DNA of 46,333 nt from Lentisphaerota bacterium (GCA_024225035.1 JAAEMX010000169.1:1-46333); one strand, 5' to 3'; shown: positions 9,141 to 18,567, counted from the stretch's first letter. Notes: a model not told the origin generated them from the sequence alone. Made by a program: numbers and translations.

Positions 9141-11789
9141 ATGAGTGAACTTAGCACCAGAGATTATCCCATCAGTATTGAAGATATAATGCATACGGCG
9201 TACCTTCAGTATTCACTTAGTGTGAATGTAGGACGCGCCATACCTGATGTCCGTGACGGACTTAAACCCGTAAACCGAAGAATTCTTTACGCCATGAAGC
9301 AGCTTGGTCTGACCAAGTCTCACGCTTATAAAAAGAGTGCGAGCGTGGTTGGTGAAGTTATTGCGAAGTATCATCCGCATGGTGACTCTTCCGTGTATGA
9401 CGCGATGGTGCGTCTGGCACAGGATTTCGCAATGCGTGCCCCGCTTGTTGACGGGCAGGGTAACTTTGGTAGCATCGACGGTGACTCGGCTGCGGCTTAT
9501 CGTTATACTGAAGCTAGAATGGAGCGCCTTGCAGAGGAGCTGCTCGTTGATATTGACAAAGATACTGTTGATACAGTAGCCACATTTGATGAATCTTCTA
9601 TGGAACCGACTGTGCTGCCGGCCCGTTTCCCGCAATTGCTGGTAAACGGTACCACTGGTATCGGTGTCGGTATGGCGACAAATATTCCGCCGCATAATTT
9701 GCGTGAAGTCATCAACACTACAATTTGCTTGCTGGAAAACCCGAAAGCGCCTGTTGAAGAGCTGATGCAGCATTTACCAGGGCCGGACTTCCCGACCGGA
9801 GCTATTATGCGCGGAATTACCAATATCCGCCGTTTCTACGCTACCGGCAGAGGCAGCTACCGGATACGTGCCCGCGCTGAGATTGCTGAGGACGAAAAAG
9901 GCAAAGAGCAGATCGTTATAACCGAAATTCCTTATGCTGTTAATAAGGAAATGATGGTTAAGAAGATTGCTGATCTGGTCAATGATAAGCGTATTACCGG
10001 CATTTCCGGTTTGCGTGACGAATCCAGTCGGCGTGTTGGTATCAGGATCGTTGTTGACATAAAGCGCGGTTCAATGGGAAGCGTGGTTCTTAATCAGCTA
10101 TACAGCCACACTCAGTTGGAATCTTCTTACGGCTGTACCATGCTGGTGGTTGATCGCAACCGTCCGAAAATCATGAATCTGTCACAAGTTCTGCAGGCTT
10201 ATATCGATCACCGTATGGAGGTCGTTACACGCAGGACTGTTTTTGAATTGAGAAAAGCTGAAGCCAGAGCTCACATCCTTGAAGGACTGCTCAAGGCTCT
10301 TGATAATATAGATGAAGTAGTCAGTCTTATTCGCGCGTCTCGGACTCGCGTTGAGGCCAGTGAGAAACTGATGGCTCGTTTCGAGTTTACCCAGATTCAG
10401 GCTAGCGCTATTTTGGATATGCGCATGCATCAGTTGACCGGGCTGGCTCGTGAAGATGTTGAAAGCGAATATAATGAACTGTTAAAGCAGATTGCCTATT
10501 ACAAAGCTCTGCTTGAAAGTCGTGAAATGCGCTTAGGCGTTATCAAAGGAGAACTTGAAGAGGTTCGTGACAAGTATAGTGACGAACGCCGCACTGAAAT
10601 CACTATGGACGATAGTGATTTGAATGTTGCTGACTTGATTGCCCGTCACTCTTGTGTAATTACTGTTTCCAATACTGGCTACATTAAGCGTACCCCATCT
10701 GACACTTACCGCACACAGCACCGTGGAGGTAAAGGTATTATTGGTATGGAAACCAAGGACGAGGATTATGTTGAGCATCTCTTTAATGCAGATAGCCATG
10801 ATGTAATTTTCTTCTTTACTGGTAAAGGCTTTATGCATTGGCTGAATGTTTACGAGATACCGGAAGGTTCACGTATATCCAAGGGTAAAGCGATCGTTAA
10901 TATGATCAAGATTGAGCCTGGCGAAAAAATAAAAGCCATGCTGACTATCAAGCGTGAATTCTTCGAAGATGAAGATAAATATATAATTATGGCCTCTAAG
11001 AGCGGTTATATTAAAAAGACTGCCTTGACTGCCTTCCAGAACCTGCGTCGCGCTGGACTTCGTGCTTTGACAATCGAAGAAAAGGACGACCTTATTGGCG
11101 CTGAAGTTTGTGAAACTGGTAATGAGGTTCTGCTTTCAACCCGTAAGGGAATGGCTTGTCGCTTTAACCAGACTAACGAACAAATTCGCCCAATGGGACG
11201 TACTGCCCGTGGTGTAACTGGAATGCGCTTCAAGCTTAAGGATGATTATATTGTCAGTATGGAAGTCATCAAGGAAGTAGTTGCGGATGTTGATGAAAGT
11301 GCTGAAGAAAGTGCTGGAGTTGGCCCTGAATTGCTTGTTGTGACTGAAAACGGCATGGGCAAACGCAGTCTGGTTGGAACTTACCGTAAGACTAAGCGCG
11401 GTGCTAAGGGTGTAACCAGTGTCAAACTGCGCGAAGGTGACTTTGTTCTTGAGGCCTTGCAGATTGTGACCGGAGATGAATTAATGCTCACTACTGAGCG
11501 TGGTCAGCTGGTCAGAATTCCATGTGATGAAATTCGTACTATCGGACGTGCTTCATTCGGCGTCAGAATCATGAACCTCAACAATAATGACCGCATCACC
11601 GGCGTTTCAAAAATTGTTAAGGTTGAAGGTGAAGAAGACGAAGAAACAAGCGAAGAGGAATCTGCACCAGTTGAAGGTGAAGTCGCAGTTGAAGGCGAAG
11701 TCGCAGCAGAAGGCGAAGTCGCAGCAGAATCAGCTGAAACTGTAGAAACTGATGCAGGCGAAAGCGTCGACGACGATAACCAGGAATAA
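9141..11789 (+). CDS. gyrA: DNA gyrase subunit A
   Basis: 882 residues, full length. The type IIA topoisomerase A subunit breaks and rejoins the gate DNA strand through Tyr122 (AAAYRYTEAR), with gyrase B supplying ATP. The N-terminal breakage-reunion domain runs to about residue 500, followed by the C-terminal beta-pinwheel whose first blade carries the GyrA box as QHRGGKG (526-532). This box marks a supercoiling gyrase rather than topoisomerase IV. In the quinolone region, Ser83 and Asp87 are both present (GDSSVYD), the residues found in susceptible enzymes. An acidic tail follows from about residue 827, including three 18-base DNA repeats. The ATG follows AAAGGAG by 13 bases. gyrB is not in the window. 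Confidence 0.97.
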   Translation: MSELSTRDYPISIEDIMHTAYLQYSLSVNVGRAIPDVRDGLKPVNRRILYAMKQLGLTKSHAYKKSASVVGEVIAKYHPHGDSSVYDAMVRLAQDFAMRAPLVDGQGNFGSIDGDSAAAYRYTEARMERLAEELLVDIDKDTVDTVATFDESSMEPTVLPARFPQLLVNGTTGIGVGMATNIPPHNLREVINTTICLLENPKAPVEELMQHLPGPDFPTGAIMRGITNIRRFYATGRGSYRIRARAEIAEDEKGKEQIVITEIPYAVNKEMMVKKIADLVNDKRITGISGLRDESSRRVGIRIVVDIKRGSMGSVVLNQLYSHTQLESSYGCTMLVVDRNRPKIMNLSQVLQAYIDHRMEVVTRRTVFELRKAEARAHILEGLLKALDNIDEVVSLIRASRTRVEASEKLMARFEFTQIQASAILDMRMHQLTGLAREDVESEYNELLKQIAYYKALLESREMRLGVIKGELEEVRDKYSDERRTEITMDDSDLNVADLIARHSCVITVSNTGYIKRTPSDTYRTQHRGGKGIIGMETKDEDYVEHLFNADSHDVIFFFTGKGFMHWLNVYEIPEGSRISKGKAIVNMIKIEPGEKIKAMLTIKREFFEDEDKYIIMASKSGYIKKTALTAFQNLRRAGLRALTIEEKDDLIGAEVCETGNEVLLSTRKGMACRFNQTNEQIRPMGRTARGVTGMRFKLKDDYIVSMEVIKEVVADVDESAEESAGVGPELLVVTENGMGKRSLVGTYRKTKRGAKGVTSVKLREGDFVLEALQIVTGDELMLTTERGQLVRIPCDEIRTIGRASFGVRIMNLNNNDRITGVSKIVKVEGEEDEETSEEESAPVEGEVAVEGEVAAEGEVAAESAETVETDAGESVDDDNQE
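11670..11723 (+). repeat. Three 18-bp tandem repeats in the gyrA tail
   Basis: Units at 11670-11687, 11688-11705 and 11706-11723, each close to GTTGAAGGCGAAGTCGCA, encode V/A-E-G-E-V-A three times inside the acidic C-terminal tail. The units differ by one to three bases. Confidence 0.85.
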
Positions 11790-11871
11790 AATAAACTGAA
11801 TGCCTGAGCACTCTGTTATAAATGGGGTGACAGGCTGCGGTAAAGTACCGTAATGAAAGGTTTATAACATA

Positions 11872-12723
11872 ATGCGCTTTTGTTTTAAAAACCGCAGCAT
11901 GGATTTCCAGAAAGGCTCTAAGCTTATGGGAGTCCTTAATGTCACCCCCGACTCATTCAGTGACGGGGGTGAATTCTTTGATACGGACATCGCTGTTAAA
12001 CAGGCGTTGACTATGTTGGAAGATGGCGCTGCAGTTATTGATATCGGCGGGGAGTCAACTCGACCCGGCTCGAGAGAAATTGTTACTGTCGAGATGGAGA
12101 TCAATCGTATTTGTCCGGTCATAAGCAAGCTGCGTCAGGCAGCGCCGGATTGTGTAATATCTGCAGATACCCGTAGGGCTGAAGTTGCCAGAGTTGCGGT
12201 TGAAGCTGGAGCTGATATCATTAATGATGTCAGTGGTTTGCAGTATTCCAATGATATGGCTGCTGTTGCGGCTGAGACAGGTGTCGGGCTTATTTTGATG
12301 CATATGCGCGGTGCGCCTGACAGCATGCAGAAGACGGAAAACTTGAAATATGGCGATATTGTCGAAGATATATGCGCTTTTTTAACCTCGGCGGCAGCGA
12401 AAGCCCTTGACTATGGAGTGAATCGGGAAAATATTGTCTTAGACCCCGGAATCGGCTTTGCCAAGTCAGTTGAACAAAATTTGAAATTAATTGGTCAGAT
12501 TGACAGATTAAGACAGTGTGGTTATCCGGTACTGGTGGGGCATTCGCGTAAGTCTTTTATCGGCAAAATATTTGATCGTGAAGATCCACAGGAGAGGATT
12601 CTTGCGACTGCCGGAGCGGCGATTTTTCTGGCCGAACAAAATGTGGAATTTATTAGAGTGCACGATGTTCGTGCTGTTAACGATGCGCTGACTATGTATC
12701 GCCTTTGTGCGGCAGCGCAATAA
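11872..12723 (+). CDS. folP: Dihydropteroate synthase
   Basis: 283 residues, usual size. It joins p-aminobenzoate to 6-hydroxymethyl-dihydropterin pyrophosphate in folate synthesis, in the cytoplasm. The TIM-barrel signatures are clear: GVLNVTPDSFSDGG near the start (pyrophosphate loop), DIGGESTRPGS (57-67), an SADTRR strand, LDPGIGFAKS and GHSRKSFIG near the C-terminus, and a final RVHDV. The ATG at 11872 has GAAAGG about 12 bases upstream; a second ATG nine codons in is possible. It lies 82 bases after gyrA and 15 bases before cdaA, matching the folP-cdaA order known from other bacteria. Confidence 0.96.
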   Translation: MRFCFKNRSMDFQKGSKLMGVLNVTPDSFSDGGEFFDTDIAVKQALTMLEDGAAVIDIGGESTRPGSREIVTVEMEINRICPVISKLRQAAPDCVISADTRRAEVARVAVEAGADIINDVSGLQYSNDMAAVAAETGVGLILMHMRGAPDSMQKTENLKYGDIVEDICAFLTSAAAKALDYGVNRENIVLDPGIGFAKSVEQNLKLIGQIDRLRQCGYPVLVGHSRKSFIGKIFDREDPQERILATAGAAIFLAEQNVEFIRVHDVRAVNDALTMYRLCAAAQ

Positions 12724-12738
12724 TTGAGGAGTTAATCT

Positions 12739-13584
12739 ATGGCTGAGATTCTCGGATATCTACAGGATGCGGTCGCTTATATAAGACCAGCCCTGGAAAT
12801 ACTCATCCTGACGTTCCTCTTTTACAAAATACTGTATTATCTACGGGGAACTCGCGGATCTAATATCCTGGCCGGAATGGTTATTGTTCTGATGTTGCTT
12901 ACAGCCGCATCGGATTTGTTGAAGTTTGAAGTTATCAGTTGGATGCTGAATGGCTTATGGACTTTGCTGGCCACTGCTATTATTGTTATTTTTCAACCAG
13001 AGTTACGCCGTGCTTTTGCTCAGCTTGGAAGTGCTCCTTTTCAGCAGCAAAGCCGTAAAAAAGAGGCAATTACTGAGGTTGTTACCGCTACCCTTAATAT
13101 GTCAAAACGTAAGATTGGCGCTTTGATGGTTCTTGAAAGAAAAATCGGAATGCGTTCAATTGTAGAGGACGCGGTTAAGCTTGATGTCAGACTGAATTCA
13201 ATGATCATTGAATCAATATTTTTTCCGAATTCACCGCTTCACGACGGTGCTGTTATTATTAAAAACGACCGAATTATTGCAGCTCACGCGATTTTACCGT
13301 TAACGCGTGATGATGAAGTTATTAAGACCCTCGGAACACGGCATCGTGCAGCAGTTGGGATTACAGAAGAAACTGACGCTGTTGTCGTTGTTGTATCTGA
13401 AGAAACCGGAACTATAAGCATTGCCTGTCGCGGCAGTATACGGCGTGATGTCAAGGCTGATAAGCTGTTGCGCTACCTCTCCGGTTTGATGATTTCTACG
13501 GATGATAATTCGTTTGCCAATATCTTTGATTCCATGCAGGAAGACAAGATAACCGGTTTTTCTAAGGGAGGTGAAAACGAATGA
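12739..13584 (+). CDS. cdaA: Membrane diadenylate cyclase (CdaA type)
   Basis: 281 residues. It makes the second messenger c-di-AMP from two ATP. Three N-terminal hydrophobic segments (about 18-36, 42-60, 68-86) are followed by a DAC domain with the two signature motifs, DGA at 169-171 (SPLHDGAVII) and RHR at 201-203 (LGTRHRAAVGI). This topology is that of CdaA rather than soluble DisA. GAGG before the ATG supports the start. The last codons overlap the ybbR start (ATGA), as in the cdaA-cdaR arrangement of other bacteria, so the products are likely made together. The usual third gene, glmM, is absent here. Confidence 0.94.
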   Translation: MAEILGYLQDAVAYIRPALEILILTFLFYKILYYLRGTRGSNILAGMVIVLMLLTAASDLLKFEVISWMLNGLWTLLATAIIVIFQPELRRAFAQLGSAPFQQQSRKKEAITEVVTATLNMSKRKIGALMVLERKIGMRSIVEDAVKLDVRLNSMIIESIFFPNSPLHDGAVIIKNDRIIAAHAILPLTRDDEVIKTLGTRHRAAVGITEETDAVVVVVSEETGTISIACRGSIRRDVKADKLLRYLSGLMISTDDNSFANIFDSMQEDKITGFSKGGENE

Positions 13585-14582
13585 ATCAGGAATTTAACAT
13601 CACTGAAGAAAAATCCGCATTCAGCTGGGTGCCGGGTGTCATACAGAACGACTTCCTGCGCAAAGCAATTGCTTTGTTCTTTGCTTTTCTGCTCTACTTT
13701 ACTGTTACAATCAGGTTGGGCGTTGAAGAAAAAATTGGCGGCGTGCAGGTAGAAATAGAACTTCCTCCAACTTTGGTGAATCTGGAGAAACCACGCCCGG
13801 TTACTTTGGTGATTAAGGGCAGTAAAAAAGTTTTGAAAGATGTAACATCCTCAAATCTGAAGGTAAGGGCTAAGGTTCTTAAGAAGCATTTTAGTCCCGG
13901 AGCTGCTTACTTGTTACGCCTGACTCCTCAGGATGTAGATGCACCGTTTGGCGTGAGTGTGATTGGAGTAGAACCGCGTGACCTGGTTTTGAATCTTGAC
14001 CGTAAAATATCTAAGAAAGTACCTGTCAAAGCAGCGTTTCAGGGAGAGCGTAACTTGCAGCGAGATTATGCTGTTGGATCAGTGAAGTTCACTCCGTCAG
14101 AAGTGCTTGTGACCGGTCCTGAGAGCATTATTGATGATGTAAGTGAAGTAAATACTGTGCCCATTCCGCTTGACAGTAATGTTGTTGACAGCTTTGAATT
14201 TAAAGCTAAAATACCTTCTTCGGAATCAATTGATGTTACTCCTAATCAAGTTGTTGCACAGGTTCCGATTATCCGTCAGAATATTACCAGGACTATTAAG
14301 TCTGTGCCGATAAAACTGCTTGAAACACCACAGTCTAAAGGTGATTATGAGGTTGAATTATTATCATCTCCTCATGTTGATGTAACTGTAAACGGTCCTA
14401 AAGGGGCGGTTTTATTGTTAAAGCCGCAGGCTGTTAAGGCTTATATTGACCTGACAGCACTTGATGAATCGGGTACATTTTCTGTAAATGTTGATTGCTG
14501 GGTAGACGCTACCGGCAATATGAAAATTGACAATATCTATCCGAAAAATGTTTCGGTAAAAATAACTCGCAAGAGTAAGTAA
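13581..14582 (+). CDS. ybbR: YbbR-domain protein, likely CdaA regulator (CdaR-like)
   Basis: 333 residues. One N-terminal membrane anchor (about 30-45, AIALFFAFLLYFTVTI) is followed by repeated beta-rich YbbR domains outside the cytoplasm. Repeats can be seen as similar strands around VQVEIELPP, VPVKAAFQG, VLVTGPESII and VDVTVNGPKG. In CdaA/CdaR pairs the YbbR protein binds the membrane cyclase and modulates its activity. The start overlaps the cdaA stop and has AGGGAGGTG just upstream. The C-terminus is short and basic, without the long linker of some Firmicute homologues. Regulation of CdaA is inferred from the gene pair, not shown by sequence. Confidence 0.88.
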   Translation: MNQEFNITEEKSAFSWVPGVIQNDFLRKAIALFFAFLLYFTVTIRLGVEEKIGGVQVEIELPPTLVNLEKPRPVTLVIKGSKKVLKDVTSSNLKVRAKVLKKHFSPGAAYLLRLTPQDVDAPFGVSVIGVEPRDLVLNLDRKISKKVPVKAAFQGERNLQRDYAVGSVKFTPSEVLVTGPESIIDDVSEVNTVPIPLDSNVVDSFEFKAKIPSSESIDVTPNQVVAQVPIIRQNITRTIKSVPIKLLETPQSKGDYEVELLSSPHVDVTVNGPKGAVLLLKPQAVKAYIDLTALDESGTFSVNVDCWVDATGNMKIDNIYPKNVSVKITRKSK

Positions 14583-14751
14583 TACCAAACAACCCTTCTA
14601 TTGGTGATTTAGACTTAACTATTTTGCATTTTTTTACATAAATGCCTTGCTAAAAGGATAAAATATCTTATCTTATGAGTCTGTAATTTGGTATCTAAGT
14701 TAGAGATAATTTTTATATATAAGTTCAAATTATTCAAGGGATAGATCTGTA

Positions 14752-16407
14752 ATGGTTATACGAAAAATGAACTCCGTTTTCGCGCGTCATGGCCGCATTT
14801 TGTTTGGTTTAATAACAGTGGCTATAATCTTCTCGTTTGTCGGGTTTCTCACTCCTGGCTTCAGTGGGGCTCTATCTCATTTTGGTGGTTCCAGAACCGT
14901 TGGGGTTGTTTTTGGCGATAAAATTACCGACAGGGATCTTGCCAATCAGGCTGGTCGCAATCTGATAGTTTACTCGTTGATTTATGGTGCTGGAATGGAT
15001 AATTCAAGACTTGCTGAAGTTGCTACTGAGAATGCTTTCCCAACTCTTTGTACAGTTGCAGCTGCTAAAGACCGCGGTATCACTATCAGTGATATGCAGG
15101 TTGCTGAATTCATCCGTAAATTGCCAGCTTTTCAGAACCCTGCGACTAAGACTTTTGATGAGAAAAGATTCAGCAAGTTCGTTGATGATGATCTGCAGCG
15201 TAGCCGTTTAAGTGCGGCTGACCTCGATCAAGGTGTTCGTGAGCTTCTTATGCAGCAGCAGTTGGAGCGCGAAATGCTTGACAGTATGGTTATTACACCG
15301 GGTGAAGTCAAACAGTTCTTTAATCAGTTCAGCGAAATGTTTTACGTTCGTGCAGCCAAATTTAATGCTAAAGACTATTTCAGTAAAATTAAATATACTG
15401 AAGAAAACCTGAAAAATTTCTTTGAAGCGAATAAGAAAGCCTACACAATGCCTGCTTCATACAGTGCGCTCCTGGTCAAGTTTGACTATAGCACTCCTGA
15501 TGCTAAAAAGGCAGCGGCAGCAGCAGTCAATGATAAGGCTTTGAAAGCTTTTTATGAAGCCAACAAGAAAAGCTTCATGAGTTTTAAACCGGGACAGAAG
15601 CCGTCAGTTCAGCCTTTTGCCAGGGTTAAAAGCAAAGTTGAAAAAATGTTTGTAAATGACCGATGCAAGCAGATTGCCGGTGACAAAGCTATGCAATTTG
15701 CACAGGATGCGTATGACAAGGTTGGTGAGGCTTCTAAAGATGAGCATAAAAGAGCATTTCTCCAGACAGTTAAGAAATATAAAATCTCAGTTGTTCCAAC
15801 TGGGTGGATTTTACAAACAGCCAAAACAATCAGAGGTTTGAAAGAACCTGAACTTATCAAGCAGATAGGTGAAACTTTCGGCGGTGTACCTGTTTCCAAT
15901 GCAGTGTCAGGGCAGGATGCTGCATATGTTGCTTTCCTGCTCGATGCTAAAAAAGCTCGTCAGGCTGAATTAAATGAAGTTAAGAAATTAGTCATTAATG
16001 ACTATAAAAATAAAGAAGCTATGAAACTGGCGCGCTCTTCATGCCGCGAGGCAGTTGCAAAGCTAGTTAAGCTTGATAATAAAGCTCGTTTAAGTGCTGT
16101 TGATGGCATGAAGTCTCCTGCATTCCAGAAAGTAGATGCCTTCAGATGGTCTAACCCTCCTTATGGTAAAGATGGTGCACTGATTGCTTCTTTAGTAGAA
16201 GGCATTCCAACTGGTGAAATATCACAGGCTCTGGATACTACTTATGGTGCCATAGCTGTATTTGTTGATAAACGTGAATTGCCTAATGAAAAAGATTTTA
16301 CAAAAAATAAAATGCGTATAGAATATTATTTCAAGAGCAGGAAGTTTGGTGCTGTTAAAGCTGCATTCAATTCCTGGCTTGAGTCAAAATGTAAAAAGAT
16401 GAGGTGA
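14752..16407 (+). CDS. Membrane-anchored periplasmic chaperone, PpiD/SurA-like
   Basis: 551 residues. A cytoplasmic N-terminus and a single membrane helix (about 15-36) precede a SurA_N-type helical chaperone domain (TDRDLANQAGRNL to ITPGEVKQFF). The pattern is that of PpiD, which helps newly exported proteins leave the Sec translocon. A classic parvulin domain is hard to see: the central part lacks the usual HIL...GG.LG signature, so isomerase activity is doubtful and a chaperone-only role is more likely. AAGGGA 11 bases before the ATG supports the start. It is separated from ybbR by 169 bases, so it may have its own promoter, and is followed closely by speD. Confidence 0.75.
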   Translation: MVIRKMNSVFARHGRILFGLITVAIIFSFVGFLTPGFSGALSHFGGSRTVGVVFGDKITDRDLANQAGRNLIVYSLIYGAGMDNSRLAEVATENAFPTLCTVAAAKDRGITISDMQVAEFIRKLPAFQNPATKTFDEKRFSKFVDDDLQRSRLSAADLDQGVRELLMQQQLEREMLDSMVITPGEVKQFFNQFSEMFYVRAAKFNAKDYFSKIKYTEENLKNFFEANKKAYTMPASYSALLVKFDYSTPDAKKAAAAAVNDKALKAFYEANKKSFMSFKPGQKPSVQPFARVKSKVEKMFVNDRCKQIAGDKAMQFAQDAYDKVGEASKDEHKRAFLQTVKKYKISVVPTGWILQTAKTIRGLKEPELIKQIGETFGGVPVSNAVSGQDAAYVAFLLDAKKARQAELNEVKKLVINDYKNKEAMKLARSSCREAVAKLVKLDNKARLSAVDGMKSPAFQKVDAFRWSNPPYGKDGALIASLVEGIPTGEISQALDTTYGAIAVFVDKRELPNEKDFTKNKMRIEYYFKSRKFGAVKAAFNSWLESKCKKMR

Positions 16408-16414
16408 ATTCGAT

Positions 16415-17239
16415 TTGAAAAGCTCCGGTAATTATTCTCAGGGAAACCGCGATTTTGCCCTCGGCAAGCACATGACTGTGGAGTATTATGACTGCGATGC
16501 TGAGATATTGGCTGATTCTAAAGGAATGGAAAATATTTTTATTGAAGCGGCAAAAGCTAGCGGTGCAACAGTTTTAGGGACAAATTTTCATGCATTTGAA
16601 CCGCAGGGTGTTAGCGGTTTTGTAGTAATAGCTGAATCACATTTTTCTGTTCATGCATGGCCAGAACATGACTATGCTGCTGTAGATATCTTTACTTGTG
16701 GTGATACTATTGACTTTGAAAATGCCGTTGATACTCTTCGTGAAGGGATGAAGGCAGGAAATGTCGTAATCTCAGGCGTCATGAACCGTGGCATCATATC
16801 CAATAATGGTATAGAGCGTATGGTCCCTGTTTACGAAGACAGGACTCATATGTACGCACTGTCATGGGAAAAGCGCTTCGAGGATACAAACGCATGGGGA
16901 TTGCTTTCCTCTGTAGATATTTATAATTGCGATCCTGAAATAATTCGTAATGCTGATAAAATAAAAGAGTTTGTCAAAGAGCTTTGTAAGCGTGTTAAGA
17001 TGAATCGTTATGGTGACTGCGAAGTTGTTCATTTTGGTGAAGATGAAAGAGTTGCAGGTTTCAGCATGACTCAATTAATTGAAACATCTCTTATTTCAGG
17101 TCATTTTGCCAACGAGTCAAATACGACTTACCTTGATGTCTTCAGTTGTAAATTCTATGACCCGCGGGAAGTTGCCGAGTTTGCGATTTCATTCTTCGAA
17201 GGCGCTCACTATCGTCTGCAGGTTGCGTTGCGCAGATAG
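16415..17239 (+). CDS. speD: S-adenosylmethionine decarboxylase, tandem two-domain form
   Basis: 274 residues, about twice a class 1B prokaryotic AdoMetDC (about 120-130). The enzyme cleaves itself to make a pyruvoyl group and decarboxylates AdoMet for spermidine synthesis. Domain 1 (about 15-145) has Ser75 in ESHFSVHAWPE, His80 and Cys95 (FTCGD). Domain 2 (about 160-274) has Ser225 in ETSLISGHF, His230 and Cys245 (FSCKF) at the same spacing, but the Glu before the cleavage Ser is replaced by Thr and the WPE is lost. Domain 1 should be active; domain 2 may be active or structural. The start is TTG with GAGGTG eight bases upstream. It precedes speE by 41 bases, forming a spermidine operon. Confidence 0.88.
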   Translation: MKSSGNYSQGNRDFALGKHMTVEYYDCDAEILADSKGMENIFIEAAKASGATVLGTNFHAFEPQGVSGFVVIAESHFSVHAWPEHDYAAVDIFTCGDTIDFENAVDTLREGMKAGNVVISGVMNRGIISNNGIERMVPVYEDRTHMYALSWEKRFEDTNAWGLLSSVDIYNCDPEIIRNADKIKEFVKELCKRVKMNRYGDCEVVHFGEDERVAGFSMTQLIETSLISGHFANESNTTYLDVFSCKFYDPREVAEFAISFFEGAHYRLQVALRR

Positions 17240-17280
17240 CTTCAGAAAAATTTATACATAGTTTTTAAGAGGACATGATT

Positions 17281-18165
17281 ATGCATTCACATTTTGGAAT
17301 GGACGCCCAAACTACGTCTGGAGAGTGGCTGACTGAGGCGCATGGCGGCTTTGGTATAGCCATAGAAATAAAAGAAAAGCTTGTCAGTACTGTTAGCGAA
17401 TATCAGAAAATTGAACTGTTTGAAACTGCTAACCTTGGTAAGATGCTGGTACTTGATGATATAATTCAGTTTACTGAATATGATGAGTTCTGCTATCAGG
17501 AAATGATGGCACATGTCCCACTTTTCGCTCATCCAAACCCGGAGAACGTTCTGGTAATTGGCGGGGGTGACGGCGGAGTGCTGCGCGAGATCGCAAAGCA
17601 TGATTGTGTCAAGCGCATTGATATTTGTGAGATTGACCAGAAGGTCATTGATATTTGTAGGGAATATGTACCTTCTCTTGCTAAAGGCTATGATGACCCG
17701 CGTGTGAATTTATATGTTGGCGACGGCAATGTTTATATTCAGGATAAGCAGCAGTTTTACGATGTTATCATTGTTGACTCTACCGACCCTATAGGCCCTG
17801 GAGAATCCCTTTTTAACGAAGATTTCTATCGCGGCATGCGTGGCGCTTTGCGTGAAAGCGGTGTTATTACATCGCAGTCAGAATCAATTTTCCTGCATCA
17901 GGACGTGATTCAAGGGCTGTTGCGTATCGCTAAAAAACTCTTCACAAAGTATAGTTATGCGGGAATGTATGTTCCGACTTATCCTGCCGGCAATATTGGT
18001 CTTTGTGCTGCATCGCTCGGTCCTGAAGTGGAAGTACCTGCTCGCCGACCTTCAGTTGAAATGCAGAGACAACTGCGCTATTATACTCCTGAAGTACACG
18101 AGGCCGCTTTTAAGCTGCCGCGTTTTGGCATGGAAGTTATTGAATCTGTCAGAGCGGAGGACTAA
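17281..18165 (+). CDS. speE: Spermidine synthase (polyamine aminopropyltransferase)
   Basis: About 294 residues. It transfers the aminopropyl group of decarboxylated AdoMet, made by SpeD, to putrescine. The Rossmann core is clear: LVLDDIIQFTEYDEFCYQEMM, the VIGGGDGGVLREI nucleotide loop, ICEIDQKVID, and the catalytic VDSTDPIGPGE loop with its Asp acceptor, then TYPAGNIG. Two ATG codons stand six bases apart; the second (17281) is chosen because AAGAGG lies eight bases before it, whereas it is only two bases before the first. It is directly followed, after two bases, by the VOC gene. Confidence 0.96.
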   Translation: MHSHFGMDAQTTSGEWLTEAHGGFGIAIEIKEKLVSTVSEYQKIELFETANLGKMLVLDDIIQFTEYDEFCYQEMMAHVPLFAHPNPENVLVIGGGDGGVLREIAKHDCVKRIDICEIDQKVIDICREYVPSLAKGYDDPRVNLYVGDGNVYIQDKQQFYDVIIVDSTDPIGPGESLFNEDFYRGMRGALRESGVITSQSESIFLHQDVIQGLLRIAKKLFTKYSYAGMYVPTYPAGNIGLCAASLGPEVEVPARRPSVEMQRQLRYYTPEVHEAAFKLPRFGMEVIESVRAED

Positions 18166-18167
18166 AA

Positions 18168-18539
18168 ATGGATTTCAAATTTGCGCACAATAATATCAAT
18201 GTTTATGACCTTGATAAAAGCCTTAAGTTTTACGAAGCCGCGCTTGGTTTAAAGGAATCACGCCGTAAGGAAGCAGAAGATGGTTCTTTCATTCTTGTGT
18301 ATCTGACTGACGGTCAGACACCACACTTGCTTGAATTAACATGGCTTCGTGAAATGGATCGTCCGTATAATCTTGGTGATAATGAAATTCATCTGGCGTT
18401 TATTACGGATGACTTTGATGCAGCCCATGCCAAGCATATGGAAATGGATTGTATCTGTTTTGAGAACAAAGACATGGGTATTTACTTTATAGCGGACCCG
18501 GATGGTTACTGGGTGGAAATTCTGCCGGCAAAGAAATAA
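18168..18539 (+). CDS. VOC-family protein, glyoxalase I-like
   Basis: 123 residues, the size of a single-chain glyoxalase I subunit. Two beta-alpha-beta-beta-beta modules are visible (NNINVYDLDKSLKFYEAALG and NEIHLAFITDDFDAAHAKH). Metal ligand positions are filled by His7, Glu56, His75 and Glu117 (WVEILP), the H-E-H-E set of lactoylglutathione lyase. Methylglyoxal detoxification is therefore possible, but VOC proteins also include dioxygenases and resistance proteins, so I give no symbol. It starts two bases after speE with GCGGAGGA upstream, so it is almost surely co-transcribed with speD-speE. Confidence 0.85.
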   Translation: MDFKFAHNNINVYDLDKSLKFYEAALGLKESRRKEAEDGSFILVYLTDGQTPHLLELTWLREMDRPYNLGDNEIHLAFITDDFDAAHAKHMEMDCICFENKDMGIYFIADPDGYWVEILPAKK

Positions 18540-18567
18540 TTCTTAAGCGGCAGTATCTTGAATATAT

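Noticed and set aside
9213..9773. Long minus-strand open frame inside gyrA
   Set aside because: It is antisense to conserved gyrA codons and carries no recognisable domain.
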